A DNA stretch of 64,000 nucleotides from Ziziphus jujuba (Eukaryota > Streptophyta > Magnoliopsida > Rosales > Rhamnaceae), in contig NC_083390.1 in NCBI RefSeq assembly GCF_031755915.1, positions 23,059,001-23,123,000 of the forward strand, read 5' to 3'. The notes beneath the pieces are model-generated. The model saw only the letters and a program-made list of their open reading frames with translations. It made no database searches and had not been told where the DNA came from. The position numbers and the translations under genes are program-made. Positions 11,786-26,090 of this stretch are shown here, in pieces. Numbering within the stretch: position 1 is the stretch's first letter; the number at the start of each line of letters is the position of its first letter.

Positions 11786-14700
11786 ATGACGGATACTACG
11801 GACGACATAGCGGAGGAAATCTCGTTTCAGAACTTCGACGATGATTGTAGGTTACTCGGAAGCCTCCTTAATGAAGTGTTACAGCGAGAAGTCGGAACCC
11901 AAATCATGGAGAAGGTCGAAAAGAATCGGATTCTCGCTCAGGTTTTTTCGCTTTTCTTATTCTATAACTTTCTTAAACCCATCTTTTGTTTTCTGGGTTT
12001 TCTTCTTTTTTAATCTTTTGCAGAGTAGTCATTCTCTCATTTCTCACTGTTGCTGGCTTGCAGCGGTGGGAATCAACGTAAATGGGTTTTGTTTGTTTGT
12101 GTGGATTCTTTTGATGTTTCTCTCTCTTTTTCTTTTTTTTTAATTTTTTTTTTTACATTTTGATGATTCGTTTGGCTACTGAGAAAACAAAAGAAAATGG
12201 TAGTTTTGGTTACTGAATATACTGGTTTTAGTTCATGCATGAGGCTCGATAATGGATTGGTTTGGGGGGTTTTAAGTCTCGAATGAAAGTTTCTAAGGTT
12301 CAGAGTTTAAATTTCTTTCACATTTTCTCTAGAATTTATAAGCAGCCAAATGGATATATATGTGTGTATATGTACATATACATATGTATATTTCTGATAT
12401 TGAGAAAATAATATGAAATGGGGATGTTTACAGAGTGCTTGTACTATGAGGATAGCGGGAATAGAGAACATGGCAGAGCTGCTTGAGAAGCAGCTCGCTT
12501 CGGAGATATCGAAGATGACTTTAGAAGAGGCCTTGACCCTTGCTCGAGCATTTAGTCATTACCTCAATTTAATGGGTATTGCTGAAACCCATCACAGGTA
12601 ATATTATTGGGTTATTATTTATTCTTTGTTGCTTTAATAAATCAGCCACTCGTTTTTTCCTTGTTCAATTTTAAAAACTGGAAAATATAGGATTTTAAGG
12701 AATTGAAGTGGAACTTTCGCAAATATGTTGTTTTTACTCTTGGAACATAGAAGATTGAAGTTAGAAATGATCTCATTTTGGTGATTAACATGTATCTAAA
12801 TATTATTATTAGTATTATTATTATTATTTTTTGAAAGACATTATTGTAAAAGTATATAGCATCTTTATGGAGAGTATAGATAAGAAAGACTTTCCCGGAT
12901 AGGAGATGCACTTATTATGCATTTATCTTTCCTGTTTCTAGTAACAGCATTTTATGCTTTCATGTAACACCTAACAGTCTTGAAAGAAATTACATTGAAT
13001 ATCTTGATGCCCCAATTGACAATTTTGGTATATTTTCAATTTTGAATTACACAAGGTTTCAAACTAATATTTTCACAGGGTTCGCAAGCAAAGGAACATG
13101 CAACTTTTATCAAGATCTTGTGAAGATGTTTTCAGTCAGCTTTTGCAGAGTGGAGTTCCATCTGATGAGCTTTATAACACTGTTTGCAAACAGGTTTCTG
13201 TTCTTTTTCTGCTTCCAGTTTCATGCTGTGCTTCAGTTGTTTGTATGTATTAGAAATAGAAAATAGGAGGAAAACAAATTTAACTTTTTTTTCTCTTCTC
13301 CGGGCTCTTAGCGTAATTTTGTATTTGTCTTCATTGGTGGATCTCTTGAAGTTGGTTGTTTTGGAGAAGTTTCTTAATTTTCTATTTTTTAATCTCAAAT
13401 TTTTGTTGCCACAGGAGGTTGAAATTGTTCTCACTGCACATCCCACACAAATTAATCGCCGCACCCTTCAATACAAACATATTAGAATTGCCGTAAGTTC
13501 TTAACGGATTGCAGATAACCTTAAATTCAGTAGGTGCATTAATTTTAATTAGTATTTTTCATTTTTTATGCAGCATCTTTTAGATTATAATGACCGATCT
13601 GATTTAAGTCTTGAAGATCGTGAAATGCTGATTGAAGATCTGGTATTACTTTTCCAATCTCGTTTTATTTTAGAAATTACTGTTATTGTGTAGAGGAAGT
13701 ATGCTTGTGTGTATAGAAATGTGGAGCAGAGTGTATTAGTTTTGTGATCATTATTTCATTTTTCTTTTAAGGTGAGAGAGATAACTTCAATATGGCAAAC
13801 AGATGAACTCAGGCGCCACAGGCCTACACCTGTTGATGAAGCCAGGGCTGGTAAATTCTGAGTTTTGAAAAACTAGACATACATGTTGTTTTCTTCTTTG
13901 TACATTGTGTATCTCAAAGAAGCCAAAAAATTATTATTGCAGGTTTGAACATTGTGGAGCAGTCTCTTTGGAAAGCAGTGCCTCATTATTTACGGCGTGT
14001 CAGCAATGCTTTAAAGAAGGTTTGACTTCAACTTGTGTTTCTACGACTAGCTGACATTGTTTTTTATTTTCTCTCCTCCTGCAAGATTTTTTTTTTTTTT
14101 CTCCCATAACTATTTTTTTGTCTTATCTATTTATCAGCATACTGGAAGGCCTCTTCCACTGACTTGCACACCGATAAAGTTTGGATCCTGGATGGGCGGT
14201 GATAGGGATGGGAATCCAAATGTTACAGCAAAGGTGAAAACTCTATCTGCTGTATATAAACCCAGACATGCAGGCCTGTCCAATCATAATAGAAATCGCC
14301 TTACACTTGCTGTTCAAAAAATCTAGTCCTTAATTAGAATGTTGGAAAATTTGTGGTTTAGACTCTTATTTATATTTTGTTAACAACATTTTTTTTTTTT
14401 CCCTCTAATTTTGCATCAGGTCACAAGAGATGTCTCCCTTTTGTCTAGGTGGATGGCTATTGATCTCTACATTCGGGAAGTTGATACCCTGAGATTTGAA
14501 CTATCCATGAACCGATGCAGTGATAGGTTGTCAAAACTAGCGCATGAAATTCAAGAACAAGGTTTGGAATGTTGAAGTACCTTTGAAGCTCTAGTGGAAT
14601 ACAGTAGCAGTTGATTTCCTTGTAGCTTGTACAATGTGCTATTTTTATGTCATATTATTGTTAATAATTATTTTCTTGCCCAGTTAGCAACTTGTTGGTT

Positions 14701-17700
14701 TTGGTTTCTGTTTGGATTTCATATCTTGGACATTGCCTTTCAGCGTGAAGCTGGAGGGTGGGAATTTTTTTCTTTCTTAGTCTAGATTATTGTGTTTGTC
14801 TGCATGTCAAAGTTAAAATATCTTGAGTACATAATGTTTTGTGCTAACAACATTCATACTTTAGTTTTGAACATGAATGGGGTAGACTACGTGGTTACCT
14901 GTTAAGCAGTATTTAATTTAGGTGACACATTAGGTGCTTTAGTTGACAAATTGTTATTTTATTCTGTACCATATACCCAGCATGAACTAAGAGTAATGTA
15001 GACTTGTGCTTCATTACTTACTCATTACTTATTCAGAAAATTCATGTGAGGATCGGCATGAGAGTTGGAATCAGTCTTTGAGTAGAAGTCATTCGAAGCA
15101 ACCAGCTTCAGCCCTTCCAAGACAACTTCCAGCCAGAGCTGATCAACCTTCTTTATCTGGTAATTATGTGACTACCTACTCGAATTACTACCATTTAGCT
15201 ATCAATCCAGCAAGTTTAAGTTTATAGAAAGTGACCCAATTATGCATATCAAGTTAACAATGGTAGTAGATGGTTTTTAACAATAATATCATATGGCAAT
15301 TATCTATTTAGACATTTGTCTGTGATTATACTTTGCTTTTATTCGTTTAAGTTTTTAACAGAGTGCTTGCTAGATCTACCATCAAATATAGTTGCTGAGA
15401 AATATTTCACATAGTTGATAACTCCTTTTTAATTACTTGTCCACATAGTTTGCAATGACGACGGATCTGAGTATCCCAGATTAGAACTACCTGGGACTGA
15501 CTACATGCCACTGAATTCTCAGGTGAAGCAAATCCTAGAATGCTGACATTCAGTTTATGTTTAATGTTAGTCTGTTACCACATAATTACCTATGTAACCA
15601 ATTTTTTTTATCTCTTATTTACTAGGATGGTCAGGCTGTTTCAAAACCAGTCTCTAATGGAACTCCATCTAGTCCTGGTGCTTCTCAGTCAAGTCCGTTT
15701 TCAAGGTCTCCTACTTTTGCTTCTAGTCAACTCCTTGCTCAGAGGAAACTGTTTGCAGAATCCCAGATAGGAAGGTCCAGTTTCCAAAAGCTCCTAGAGC
15801 CTAGCGCACCTCATCGACCTGGAATTGCTCCTTATAGAATTGTTCTTGGCAATGTCAAGGAGAAGGTATTCTTTTCCAATTATATTCAGTAGTGTCAAGT
15901 ATTGCATATTTAGTCACATGGATACTTGTGCGGTGTTGATTGGGGAATTCTCTTATGGAATATGCATAAGAAAATCATAGAAAATTTTCATGTTATCAAA
16001 ATAGGGCGAATATATAATTACTGAACGAGAGTGTTGTCAAAGGATTTTATCTGAAATGATCCATAATAGATTGTAGAATTTGTTGACATGGACACTTCAT
16101 GTTATGTCTTAGACACCTCAACTCCTAAGAGGATGTATACTTATTTTGACTTTGCAATGTTCAACAAATATATATTTGTCTATGTTAGTGGCTCCCATGA
16201 TGTAATTGATGACATAAAAAATAGTTGTGTAAACATTAACCTTGTATAAGCATCTTAATAAAATTGCATTTCGCCTTAAAAGCTATTCTTCATCAAGTCA
16301 AACACAAGTGAATTCTTTTGAGTATCCAAATGGATGTGTAGTACATGATTATATTGGAATAGGTATTTGACTGTTTTTCTTTAATGGATGAATTGCTCTA
16401 CAAACCATAGGTTTTAATTTTCCACAATAAAATTAGATGGTAAATGTATGTATATATCTCCTGTGTGTTCAGCTTGTGAAGACACGAAGACGGCTGGAAC
16501 TCCTTCTTGAGGATCTCCCTTGCGAGTATGATTCTTGGGATTACTATGAAACATCAGATCAACTTTTAGAACCATTGATCATTTGCTATGAGTCTTTGGT
16601 AATCTTTCTCTCCCTTTGTCTGTGATACACAAACACATGGAGGTCTTTTGTAAAACTAATATACAATCATCACCTTCTGCAGCAATCATGTGGATCTGGG
16701 GTGTTAGCTGATGGTCGGCTTGCTGACCTGATTAGAAGAGTTGCAACCTTTGGGATGGTACTAATGAAGCTCGACTTGCGTCAGGTTTGTTTTATTTGTT
16801 ACTTTAATATTAAGCTTCTTGCTCCATTGGTCTTTTTAAACTTTAGTTTGTATGGTTACAGGAATCTGGTAGACATGCTGAGACACTAGATGCAATTACT
16901 GCATATTTGGATATGGGCACATACAGTGAGTGGGATGAAGAAAAGAGACTGGAATTTCTAACCAGAGAGTTAAAAGGGAAGAGGCCGCTTGTACCACAAA
17001 GTATTGAGGTAGAGTGTCTATCGAATCTTAACAACTGAGGATTTTACTTTTCCTTGTTCTCCATTTGTTAAGCTTGTATTTGGTTCCAACTTACCTACAG
17101 ATGAGAGGGACAATTAGTATAAGGTTTTGTTGGTTTGATATAACTCCATTGAACTATTTAAACTATTGGGTTCTTTCAGGTTGCTCCTGATGTTAAAGAG
17201 GTACTGGACACTTTCCGTGTTGCTGCTGAGCTTGGGAGTGATTCACTTGGAGCCTATGTGATTTCTATGGCATCAAATGTATGGTCAACTGCTATAAACA
17301 TAAATTTTATGCAATTTAAAGAACTTCTGCATATTAAATTTTAGATTTTTTTTTTTTTCATTTTAAATTGATGCATTGTTTATAATTACAATAAATATAG
17401 ATATAGAATTAACATCAATCTTGCTGTGTGCTTGGTAAATGGCAGGCTAGTGATGTCCTTGCTGTTGAGCTCTTACAGAAAGATGCCCGACTTGCTGTTA
17501 GTGGGGAGTTAGGAAGGCCATGTCCTGGTGGAACGTAAGTCTGGAACCCTCAATTGTGGTAGTGCTCCATAAAAATTGTGTTTCAGATACATTAAATCAT
17601 TTATATTTTACTTTTTTTGCATACCATTTTTAAATTATCTTTACTGTCTCAAACTATGGGATCATTTTGTTATCATTTATGATGTTTATTCAGTGTATGC

Positions 17701-19250
17701 GCACTAACACCGAGTGAGGGCATGTGTCACCTGATATGATCCCTTCTCTACGAGTTGCAATGCATTGGCCAATAGATTTATAATTTTTTAACGTACTCTC
17801 ACGAACCACTACCACTATACTAATTTGGCATACATCTTGGAATAGGCTGCGAGTGGTTCCTCTATTTGAAACTGTGAAAGACCTGAGAGGAGCTGGCTCA
17901 GTGATCAGGAAATTATTGTCAATTGATTGGTACAGGGAGCACATAATTAAGAATCATAATGGGCATCAAGAGGTAATTATATCAAGTAACCTAGATAAAT
18001 TTTGATGGAATGAATCATGTAGAACTAAGTTGTACCTAACAGGTAATGGTGGGATATTCTGACTCTGGTAAAGACGCTGGCCGCTTTACTGCTGCATGGG
18101 AACTCTACAAAGCCCAGGAAGATGTTGTGGCTGCATGCAATGAGTACGGTATTAAAGTTACTCTTTTCCATGGTCGTGGGGGGAGTGTAGGTCGCGGTGG
18201 TGGTCCTACATATCTTGCCATTCAGTCTCAGCCTCCTGGCTCTGTAATGGTAAGTTTTTCATATCCTTGTGCTCTGAAGTCTCAAACATTTGATTGCTAA
18301 TTGCTAGCTTGGACAGCTTATGCAGTTAATTATTTTTGGTATCAGAGTTTTATAAATTCTCAATGCCATATGGAATAAGGTACCCTTTGTGTGTAAATGT
18401 AACTTATAATGGTAAAATATCTCAGGGTACCCTACGGTCAACAGAGCAAGGGGAGATGGTACAAGCCAAATTTGGGCTGCCACAAACAGCCGTTAGACAG
18501 CTAGAGATATACACAACAGCTGTGCTGCTTGCAACACTACGGCCTCCACTGCCTCCTCGTGAAGAAAAATGGCGTAACCTCATGGAGGAAATCTCGAAAA
18601 TTAGTTGCCAGAATTACAGGAGCACAGTTTATGAAAACCCAGAATTTATTGCGTATTTCAATGAGGCTACACCACAGGCTGAGCTTGGCTTCCTTAACAT
18701 AGGAAGCCGCCCCTCAAGAAGAAAGAGCTCGACAGGAATTGGACACCTTCGTGCTATACCATGGGTGTTTGCATGGACCCAAAACCGACTTGTTCTTCCT
18801 GCATGGCTTGGAGTTGGAGCAGGTTTAAAGGGTGTTTGTGAGAAGGGACACACTGAAGACTTAAAAACAATATACAAAGAATGGCCTTTCTTTCAATGTA
18901 CCTTAGACCTTGTAGAGATGGTTTTAGGGAAAGCAGACATTCCTATAGCCAAGTACTATGATGAAGTCCTTGTGTCAGATAGCAGGCGTGAGCTTGGTTC
19001 TGAATTAAGGAAGGAGTTTTTAACTACAGAGAAGTATGTATTGGTGGTTAGTGGGCATGAAAAACTATCCCAGAATAATCGAAGCCTTAGGAGGCTGATT
19101 GAGAACAGGCTCCCTTATCTCAATCCTATGAACTTGTTGCAGGTTGAGATACTGAAGAGGCTGAGATGTGATGATGATAACCGTGCACTCAGAGATGCAC
19201 TGCTTATTACTATAAATGGTATTGCTGCTGGGATGAGGAATACGGGCTAA
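11786..19250 (+). CDS. PPC4: Bacterial-type phosphoenolpyruvate carboxylase (BTPC), 20 coding exons
   Basis: Converts PEP and bicarbonate to oxaloacetate and phosphate in the cytosol. The family also binds plant-type PEPC subunits to form the hetero-oligomeric Class-2 complex. Exons: 11786-11941, 12434-12597, 13079-13193, 13415-13492, 13574-13642, 13772-13850, 13943-14019, 14138-14233, 14420-14561, 15037-15159, 15449-15522, 15626-15865, 16473-16598, 16683-16784, 16862-17008, 17180-17278, 17446-17534, 17846-17972, 18043-18249, 18426-19250. All introns are GT..AG and frame holds, giving 1,044 aa, close to Arabidopsis PPC4. Visible: LTAHPTQ (His154), [14 protein letters not shown] (263-275), [10 protein letters not shown] (705-714), [13 protein letters not shown] (743-755). 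Bacterial type is shown by the RNTG C-terminus (plant type ends QNTG), the [11 protein letters not shown] start without the plant-type phospho-Ser motif, and a Ser/Gln-rich disordered insert at about 326-445. It looks intact. Confidence 0.97.
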
Positions 19251-22200
19251 AATGAAGCTCTTCTCCAGCACTTGGTTACCAACTTCTCATCTGCTACTAC
19301 CTTCACCAACTCTTTTATTTTTATTTAAATCTACTTAAATGGGTGCTCTGTTATTTTTCAGAAGGCTACGTTAATGAGTATTGTATCTATGTTTGAGTAG
19401 GTTCTCTTGAAAAAAAAAAAAAAAAAAAAATTATCTACACACCCAGGTTTTGGTCACTGCAATCCTGAAAGGTTATTTTGCCTTTCTTAAAACTCTGGAA
19501 AACATATTGTAGAATTGCTGTTGAACTGGCACATAGCTTGTTACATCTGGTTGATCCAAGATGACTATCCTATATTGTATGTCAGAGAGCTTTAACTAGA
19601 AATATGAAATTGTATATTTAGATCAAGCTGTATGGTTAAACATAATATCTGTTTTTATATTGTCTAATTATGTCAGGAACAATAATTTACTTGGGAAAGA
19701 AACATTAAAATGTTGTCGCAGCTTGCATACAGGGGAAATATAAATGGTGTCAAACACTTCTTGTCTAAGGTTTTATTTTTTTGTTCCTATCATATAAAAT
19801 TACCCTGAACACGAAATGATCAAAGCGATTGATTTTATGATTCTTCAAAACAATGTCTATTAAAGGGGGGTAAAAATGATTAGGAAAAAAAAAAAAAAAA
19901 AAAAAGAGGGGGGAGGGTGGTTGCTATGGGGTGTTAACAATGGAGTCTGGTTAAAATTTGACGCTAAAAAGCCTGCAATATTAGGTTTCAAGTGGCCAAC
20001 TAGCAAAGTATTCAAGCAAAATGAGACTCTTTTAACAGTGACACTGAAGTCTCGTTTCAGTGGTTCTGGGCACAATTTCCACTCATGAACAATGCCATAC
20101 CACCAACCATATATGTCATATATATTATATACATAAGCAAATGTGTATATCACTTGCATAAACCAAAAGCAAAAGCAAATATAAAGATATTTGTGTACTC
20201 TCCACTACTACTAAACTGGAATCTGATTTCCCTAAAGTCTCAGCAATATTTTCTTATAAGTTTTTTTTTTTTTTTTCCCCCCTTGCCCTTTGGATAATAC
20301 TAACTTTCCAATAATTTAAAAAAAAAGAAAAAGATGCGAAATGTTGTTTAAAGAAGATACCATGCCTGCAGCTAAGGAAGTAGTGAGGTTAAATCAAGCA
20401 AATCTAAAAGACTGCTATAATTGAAGCTTTCTCAGCAGCTGAAATCCAACCACAACAAAAATATTCTAAACTTCCTACCTATACACATAGTGGCTCACAG
20501 CCAAATATTAATTGAGTCTGAATTAATTTTCAAGCTCCAGTGCCATAACAATGGTGACTCGTGGACAGCAATATTGTTACCTCATCTGTCTTGCACTTTT
20601 TATTTTATTATTATTATTATTATTATTTTTTTTTTTAAACACAAAGTCACTTCGTTATTTCTTTGTTGGATTCTGACTTCCATTTTACATATCACATTAA
20701 TTTCTGTTTCCATTGATTATTAATATTATTTATTTATTTTAGGTGAAAATGCATGACTGAAGTATATGAATTTATAAAATATTGGTGAAATGGAAGCCGG
20801 CCCAACTAATTGGAATTTATCAAAAGCTATAGATGCCTAGCTAGTTTTCCTTCTGTTGTAGTGTAGTAGAGCTATAATAATAAGTAACAAATATTCTCAT
20901 GCAGAACAATTTTATACAGTAAATATGATCAGAAACAGGAAAGTTGACGAATCTGTTTTCTCTTTACGGGAACTGATGGTTTTCTCAGTTTGAAAAATAG
21001 AACTATGAAATCCAGCCAACCATGTCAAGTCAGGAATTAATTCATATGGTCAATTTATATTGGTGTAAAGAAAATCTCAACAGTGAATTTGGTTTTGTTA
21101 CAGTAATTAAGATTTAGCTACTATTGCACATATATATCAAATAGATTTAATTACTACAATTGTTAAAGGAACATTACTAGTGATGGGAAAATTTTAAGCC
21201 ATTTTCAGAGATTGTAAATGGTATGGTCATTTGAATTTAAGCTTACACATTTGTTGTTGTACAATAAATGCGAGAGATTTTGCGAGAGATTTTTAGTTGA
21301 GTAGTGAGTTTTCAGGGCTTTAGAGGTCTAGAAGATATGATTTTATTGCCATTTATTATTATTTTAAAAAAAAAAATTGATTTGGTATTAGTTTATAGCA
21401 TCTTTCCCTTATTCAACTCCGTCAATGATGCAATGCAAGAATCGCTTAGTTTGAAACACACCCTTTTATCTTATCTCTTAACATTCCTTAGTTGCCTTAG
21501 AATTAATTTTCCATTTGCACAATATCGCAGAAAGTGGGAGGCAAACTTTTTTTTACTTGTGAAAGGAAAATGAAAGTTGCTAACTAAGCTGTACCAAAAT
21601 TACAAACTAAAGGGCTAGATTCATAATAGCCAAACCCATTCAAACTTCAAATTATTTTTCCCATCATGCTTAATTTACGTCATCAATTTTTGACAATAAT
21701 CTATATGGTCAAAATAATGCATTTTTGCATGCCCAGCTACAATTATTGGTCTAAAGAAGGAGCTCTACATATAGCATTGACCTTAAAAACTCTGGGCAAC
21801 AACTATTTCTACTTTTTTTAGTAAAAAAAAAAAAAAGTGTTCCTAATAATTTTAATAGGGAATCCAAAAAGAATATATAGGGATACAAAAAGTCTTGATG
21901 GGGGAGTCAAACAAAAATGCTTTTGTCATATAAATTGGTATGGTACTTAGAAAACAACCTGAGAGAAAAAAAAATCCTGGGTCTATCTAAAGATGGACCA
22001 ATACTATGTTATAAAGATTTTCAAAAATTAATGCTGCCGTAATGCAAGTTGTATAGGGAAATGACATTCATGGTGGTTTGGTCTGATGCAAAGAAAGCTA
22101 GCCTAGTGACTTCCATCTCAACCCCTATGAATAACATCCACTTTTTTCTCTCCCTTTCACAACTTGGGAGTCGTACAAATTGTCATTTTATGATTCTAAA

Positions 22201-24161
22201 TTAATCAAGTTGGAAAATCAATAATTCATGTACCGGTTTTTTTTATAACTTATTCAAGTTTTGTATTTTGTTTTCATTTTTATAGTATAATTTACTTGTT
22301 TTTAATTGATAATTAATGTTAATATATGATAATTATAATTCATTAGACATATTAAATAATTACAAAAATAAAAGAAGAAAAAAAAAAACACACACACATA
22401 TACACATATACAAACTACAATTCAACACAATTTCCAAATTGTGTTTCTTTTTTCTTTTAAAATTTGTAGTTAATTGAGATATTTAATTGCTACTAATTAA
22501 CACTGGCAAACCAATAAAATGAGAAAACTGCACTTAATTTAATAAGAAAAAAATAAATAAAGAGACAAAAATTAAACACGTTAACATACATTAGATATCA
22601 TTAACAAATGTAGTTGGTTTTTGTATTTTCTACATAATTGTATATAATTTGTTTACCTTAAATATTTATTAATATTAATTAATTAATTAAATTTCTTAAA
22701 TAATTATAAATCGGAGAAAAAAAATAGAAAACCTAGCTACCAAACTAACACTAATAAACATTTAAAAAAATAAATTACATAAAAACAGGTAAAAAAATAA
22801 AAATAAAAACCATTCATGTCACCAAACTGCATATTTGGTTTGATATTTTGAATCGCCACCTTACAACATTATTGCATATTTGTGTATAAAATAATAATAA
22901 TAATAATAATAAAATAAAAAACGCTTCACTTTGAGACACCATTTTTTAATCTCTCTCTCTCTCTCTCTCTTTTGTTATTTTTGTTTTTTCCATTAACTCA
23001 AATTCTATATAACTTCATTGTAGTTCAGTGTTGCCCGCTATTATATGTAAATTATAAATTATGTTACCGAAATTATATGTAATCGCATTGAACAATTTTC
23101 CTTCTTTTTTTTTCTTTAAAAAAAAAAGGAATTAAAATAAAAATATTATAGTGTAAAAAGTACAATGTAAATATAGATAGTATTCTTTTTTTTTTTTTTT
23201 GTGATATATATATATATATATATATGTAATTCTCCTTTCTCTTAATTTATAGTTTGAAAAAATTAGATGGAGGTTCGATTGCATGGAAATTGGGATCTGT
23301 CAATCAAGATAGGGCCAGAAACTGAATGCACACAAATCCTTTCTTTTCATTGCTTTGGGAGCAATGACACAAATAAAAGCAAAAACTATATGGGAAACAG
23401 AAAGAAAGAGGGGGGCTTGGGGGGCACTCTGCAACATTGTCATTCACATCACAAAAATAATGTTATAAACAGCTTTACAATCAATACTTTGGTGACCAAA
23501 TTATAATACCTTCAATGTCCAATTTTATTTTATTTTTTTATATAACAAAATTAATCAATATATTATATATATCTTCAAATTGTCTAACATATATTTTTCG
23601 TTTTGCTTTTGTTTTAGTGGTTGAAAACTTCAACACAACATTGCCTTGTGGTACTGAAATTCGAAGTCCAGTCCTAGTTTATATGCCATTTACCTATATT
23701 TAATCAATGACAATCGGACTAGTGATATATATATATATATATATATATAGTGGAGCTTATTTTTGCTTTCACGCCTTTGCTTAATGAATAAAATGTTAGA
23801 TTTTCATGCATATAACATATAGTGCTCTCGATTACCATAGTCAGTTTTCTTCTTAAGTCAAACCACTGAACATATAGCACTAATTATTTAATTAATACAA
23901 CCTGAAAAATTTTGTACGTATGCTACTAGATAGATATATACAGAACCGAGTTTATCCAGGAAGACAGCTTAATGTAGACACTAACAAATATGATATACAT
24001 ACTTATAGATTCACTCTCTAATATTGAATTTTTAGTTTTAAAAGGTAAAAAAGAAGATTAAAAATTAGTATGTAAAGCCAAGTAGATTAATCATTTTTAT
24101 TATCCACACCACTATATATAACTTTTAGTATTGAAAAATAGTCTTTAGAAGACCACTTATA

Positions 24162-24198
<37 letters not shown>

Positions 24199-24492
24199 AA
24201 TATAGTGAAAACGCCATAAAAATTTTATAATAAAGACATCCTATGCATTAAATCATATCATCAATGTTAATTGCCAAGTAGTAAAAATAAATTATCAATT
24301 AAATTTAAAAATATTCTATTAATCTTTTATAATAATATTCAATGGATCCTATGCAAATCAGGATTGTTATTTTTTTTTTAAATTTTATTTAAAAAAATTA
24401 AAATATATACATAATATGACATTATTTAAATGATGTGGTTTGCAACATAAATTATTCTGATACAAATTCTTTACTATATTAATAACCGTGTA

Positions 24493-24498
<6 letters not shown>

Positions 24499-24548
<50 letters not shown>

Positions 24549-24567
24549 ATATATATGTATGTATGTA

Positions 24568-24602
<35 letters not shown>
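24499..24602. repeat. AT-rich microsatellite with GTAT interruptions
   Basis: A run of AT dinucleotides (about 24499-24541), then ATGTATGT interruptions, then a second AT run to about 24602. It can form cruciforms. No gene nearby. Confidence 0.85.
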
Positions 24603-24603
<1 letters not shown>

Positions 24604-25075
24604 ATTATGCTAGAAAAAGATTACATTTGATGCATGATATGGACCGCCACCTTATCTCGCCATCAAAGTGGGGGGACTAGAAGGAAAGTTAAAAGCTAGA
24701 TCCTTCTCATCGGAAGAACCCTAATTTACCACGTTGGCATTTGTCATCATTATCATCATCATGTACGTGTCCATGGATTTGCTATGTGCAATTAACATAT
24801 AGTTAATTCATGCTTTAATCATTTAACTGAGATCATCAAAGCATTATACACAACCTTTTTTCTTTTTTTGACAAAACATTAAACATAAAATTTGTCAATG
24901 CTAAAGAATTAGCTAGATAAATTAATCATTAGCATAAAAATACATTAATTCTAACCAGGTAGCTAATTAATAAATCTCTTTTATCATTGTGTTTAGGATA
25001 TTTCATGGGAGACATTCATTTGGTTGTCTAATTGATTATATCAACCATTCAATTTTTCCTATATTATATATACAT

Positions 25076-25085
<10 letters not shown>

Positions 25086-25138
<53 letters not shown>

Positions 25139-25311
25139 GTTTATGATATTGATGTTTGTACATTTTTATCATATGAATATCCATAAAAATAATAATTTTT
25201 GAATACTATCATACAAAAATAATTATTTTTTTAAAAATCATTGTATTTGTGAACGTCTTTATGATATAAAAATGCAAACGTCTACACCATAAAAGATTTA
25301 TGCATTACATA

Positions 25312-25371
<60 letters not shown>
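25086..25371. repeat. Two long AT microsatellites
   Basis: Near-perfect AT runs at about 25086-25134 (preceded by an ACAC stretch) and about 25317-25371 flank 180 bp of AT-rich unique DNA. Lengths are likely polymorphic. Confidence 0.85.
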
Positions 25372-25375
<4 letters not shown>

Positions 25376-25439
25376 CTTTTTTATATCTAATGGTCAAACT
25401 CCACAATACAATAATTAATATATTTATATAATATGGTTA

Positions 25440-26090
25440 CTACGGTTAAAAATAGGTACGGTAGCACAAGCCCGACATGATGCAAATTGTGTTGTACCAA
25501 TTACGAAAACACAATGGATCATATTAGGCTTGACACAACACGGATATATGATGGGCCAGGTAGAGCCCTTGGGTTGACATCGATTGATACATTCTATTAG
25601 TTAATATATATATATATATATTATTTTGTTAATTTTTACAAGTTTAACAATATAATATTTTATTAAATTAATCTTTATTTAAAATTAATTTTTTTAACTA
25701 TTTACTATCATATTTTTGTTTATTTATATATATATATACATATATTTTGCTTTAAGATTATGTAATTAATTAATTACATAATTATTTTCTCTTTTATATA
25801 GATATTAATGACCTAGTATATCACAAAATAAATTTATTATAGTAAATTTAAGTTATTGTTATATTTAACTTTTTTAATAATATATTAATTTTAATTCATA
25901 AATAATTAAAATAAATAAAAATATGTTAGCACAAATAAAAAACAGATTGACACGAATGTGAATACAAACACGTCAGCACAAACATAACATTACATTTTAA
26001 CTAAATGAAGACGAGCATGAAAAGGCCAACGTTTAAACTAGCTGTATCTGCACGGCATAACCTATTTAACACCTATTAGTCCTCTGAACG
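25440..26090. repeat. Degenerate interspersed repeat remnant
   Basis: Words such as AGCACAAGCCCGACATGATG, GGCTTGACACAACACGG and GATTGACACGAATGTGAA are typical of old, mutated dispersed plant repeats. The element is AT-decayed in the middle and has no clear ends or coding capacity. Class undetermined. Confidence 0.35.

Noticed and set aside
13042..13504. Long frames in the PPC4 region that run through introns on both strands
   Set aside because: They are shadows of exons 3 and 4. GT/AG boundaries and the family alignment fix the real frame.
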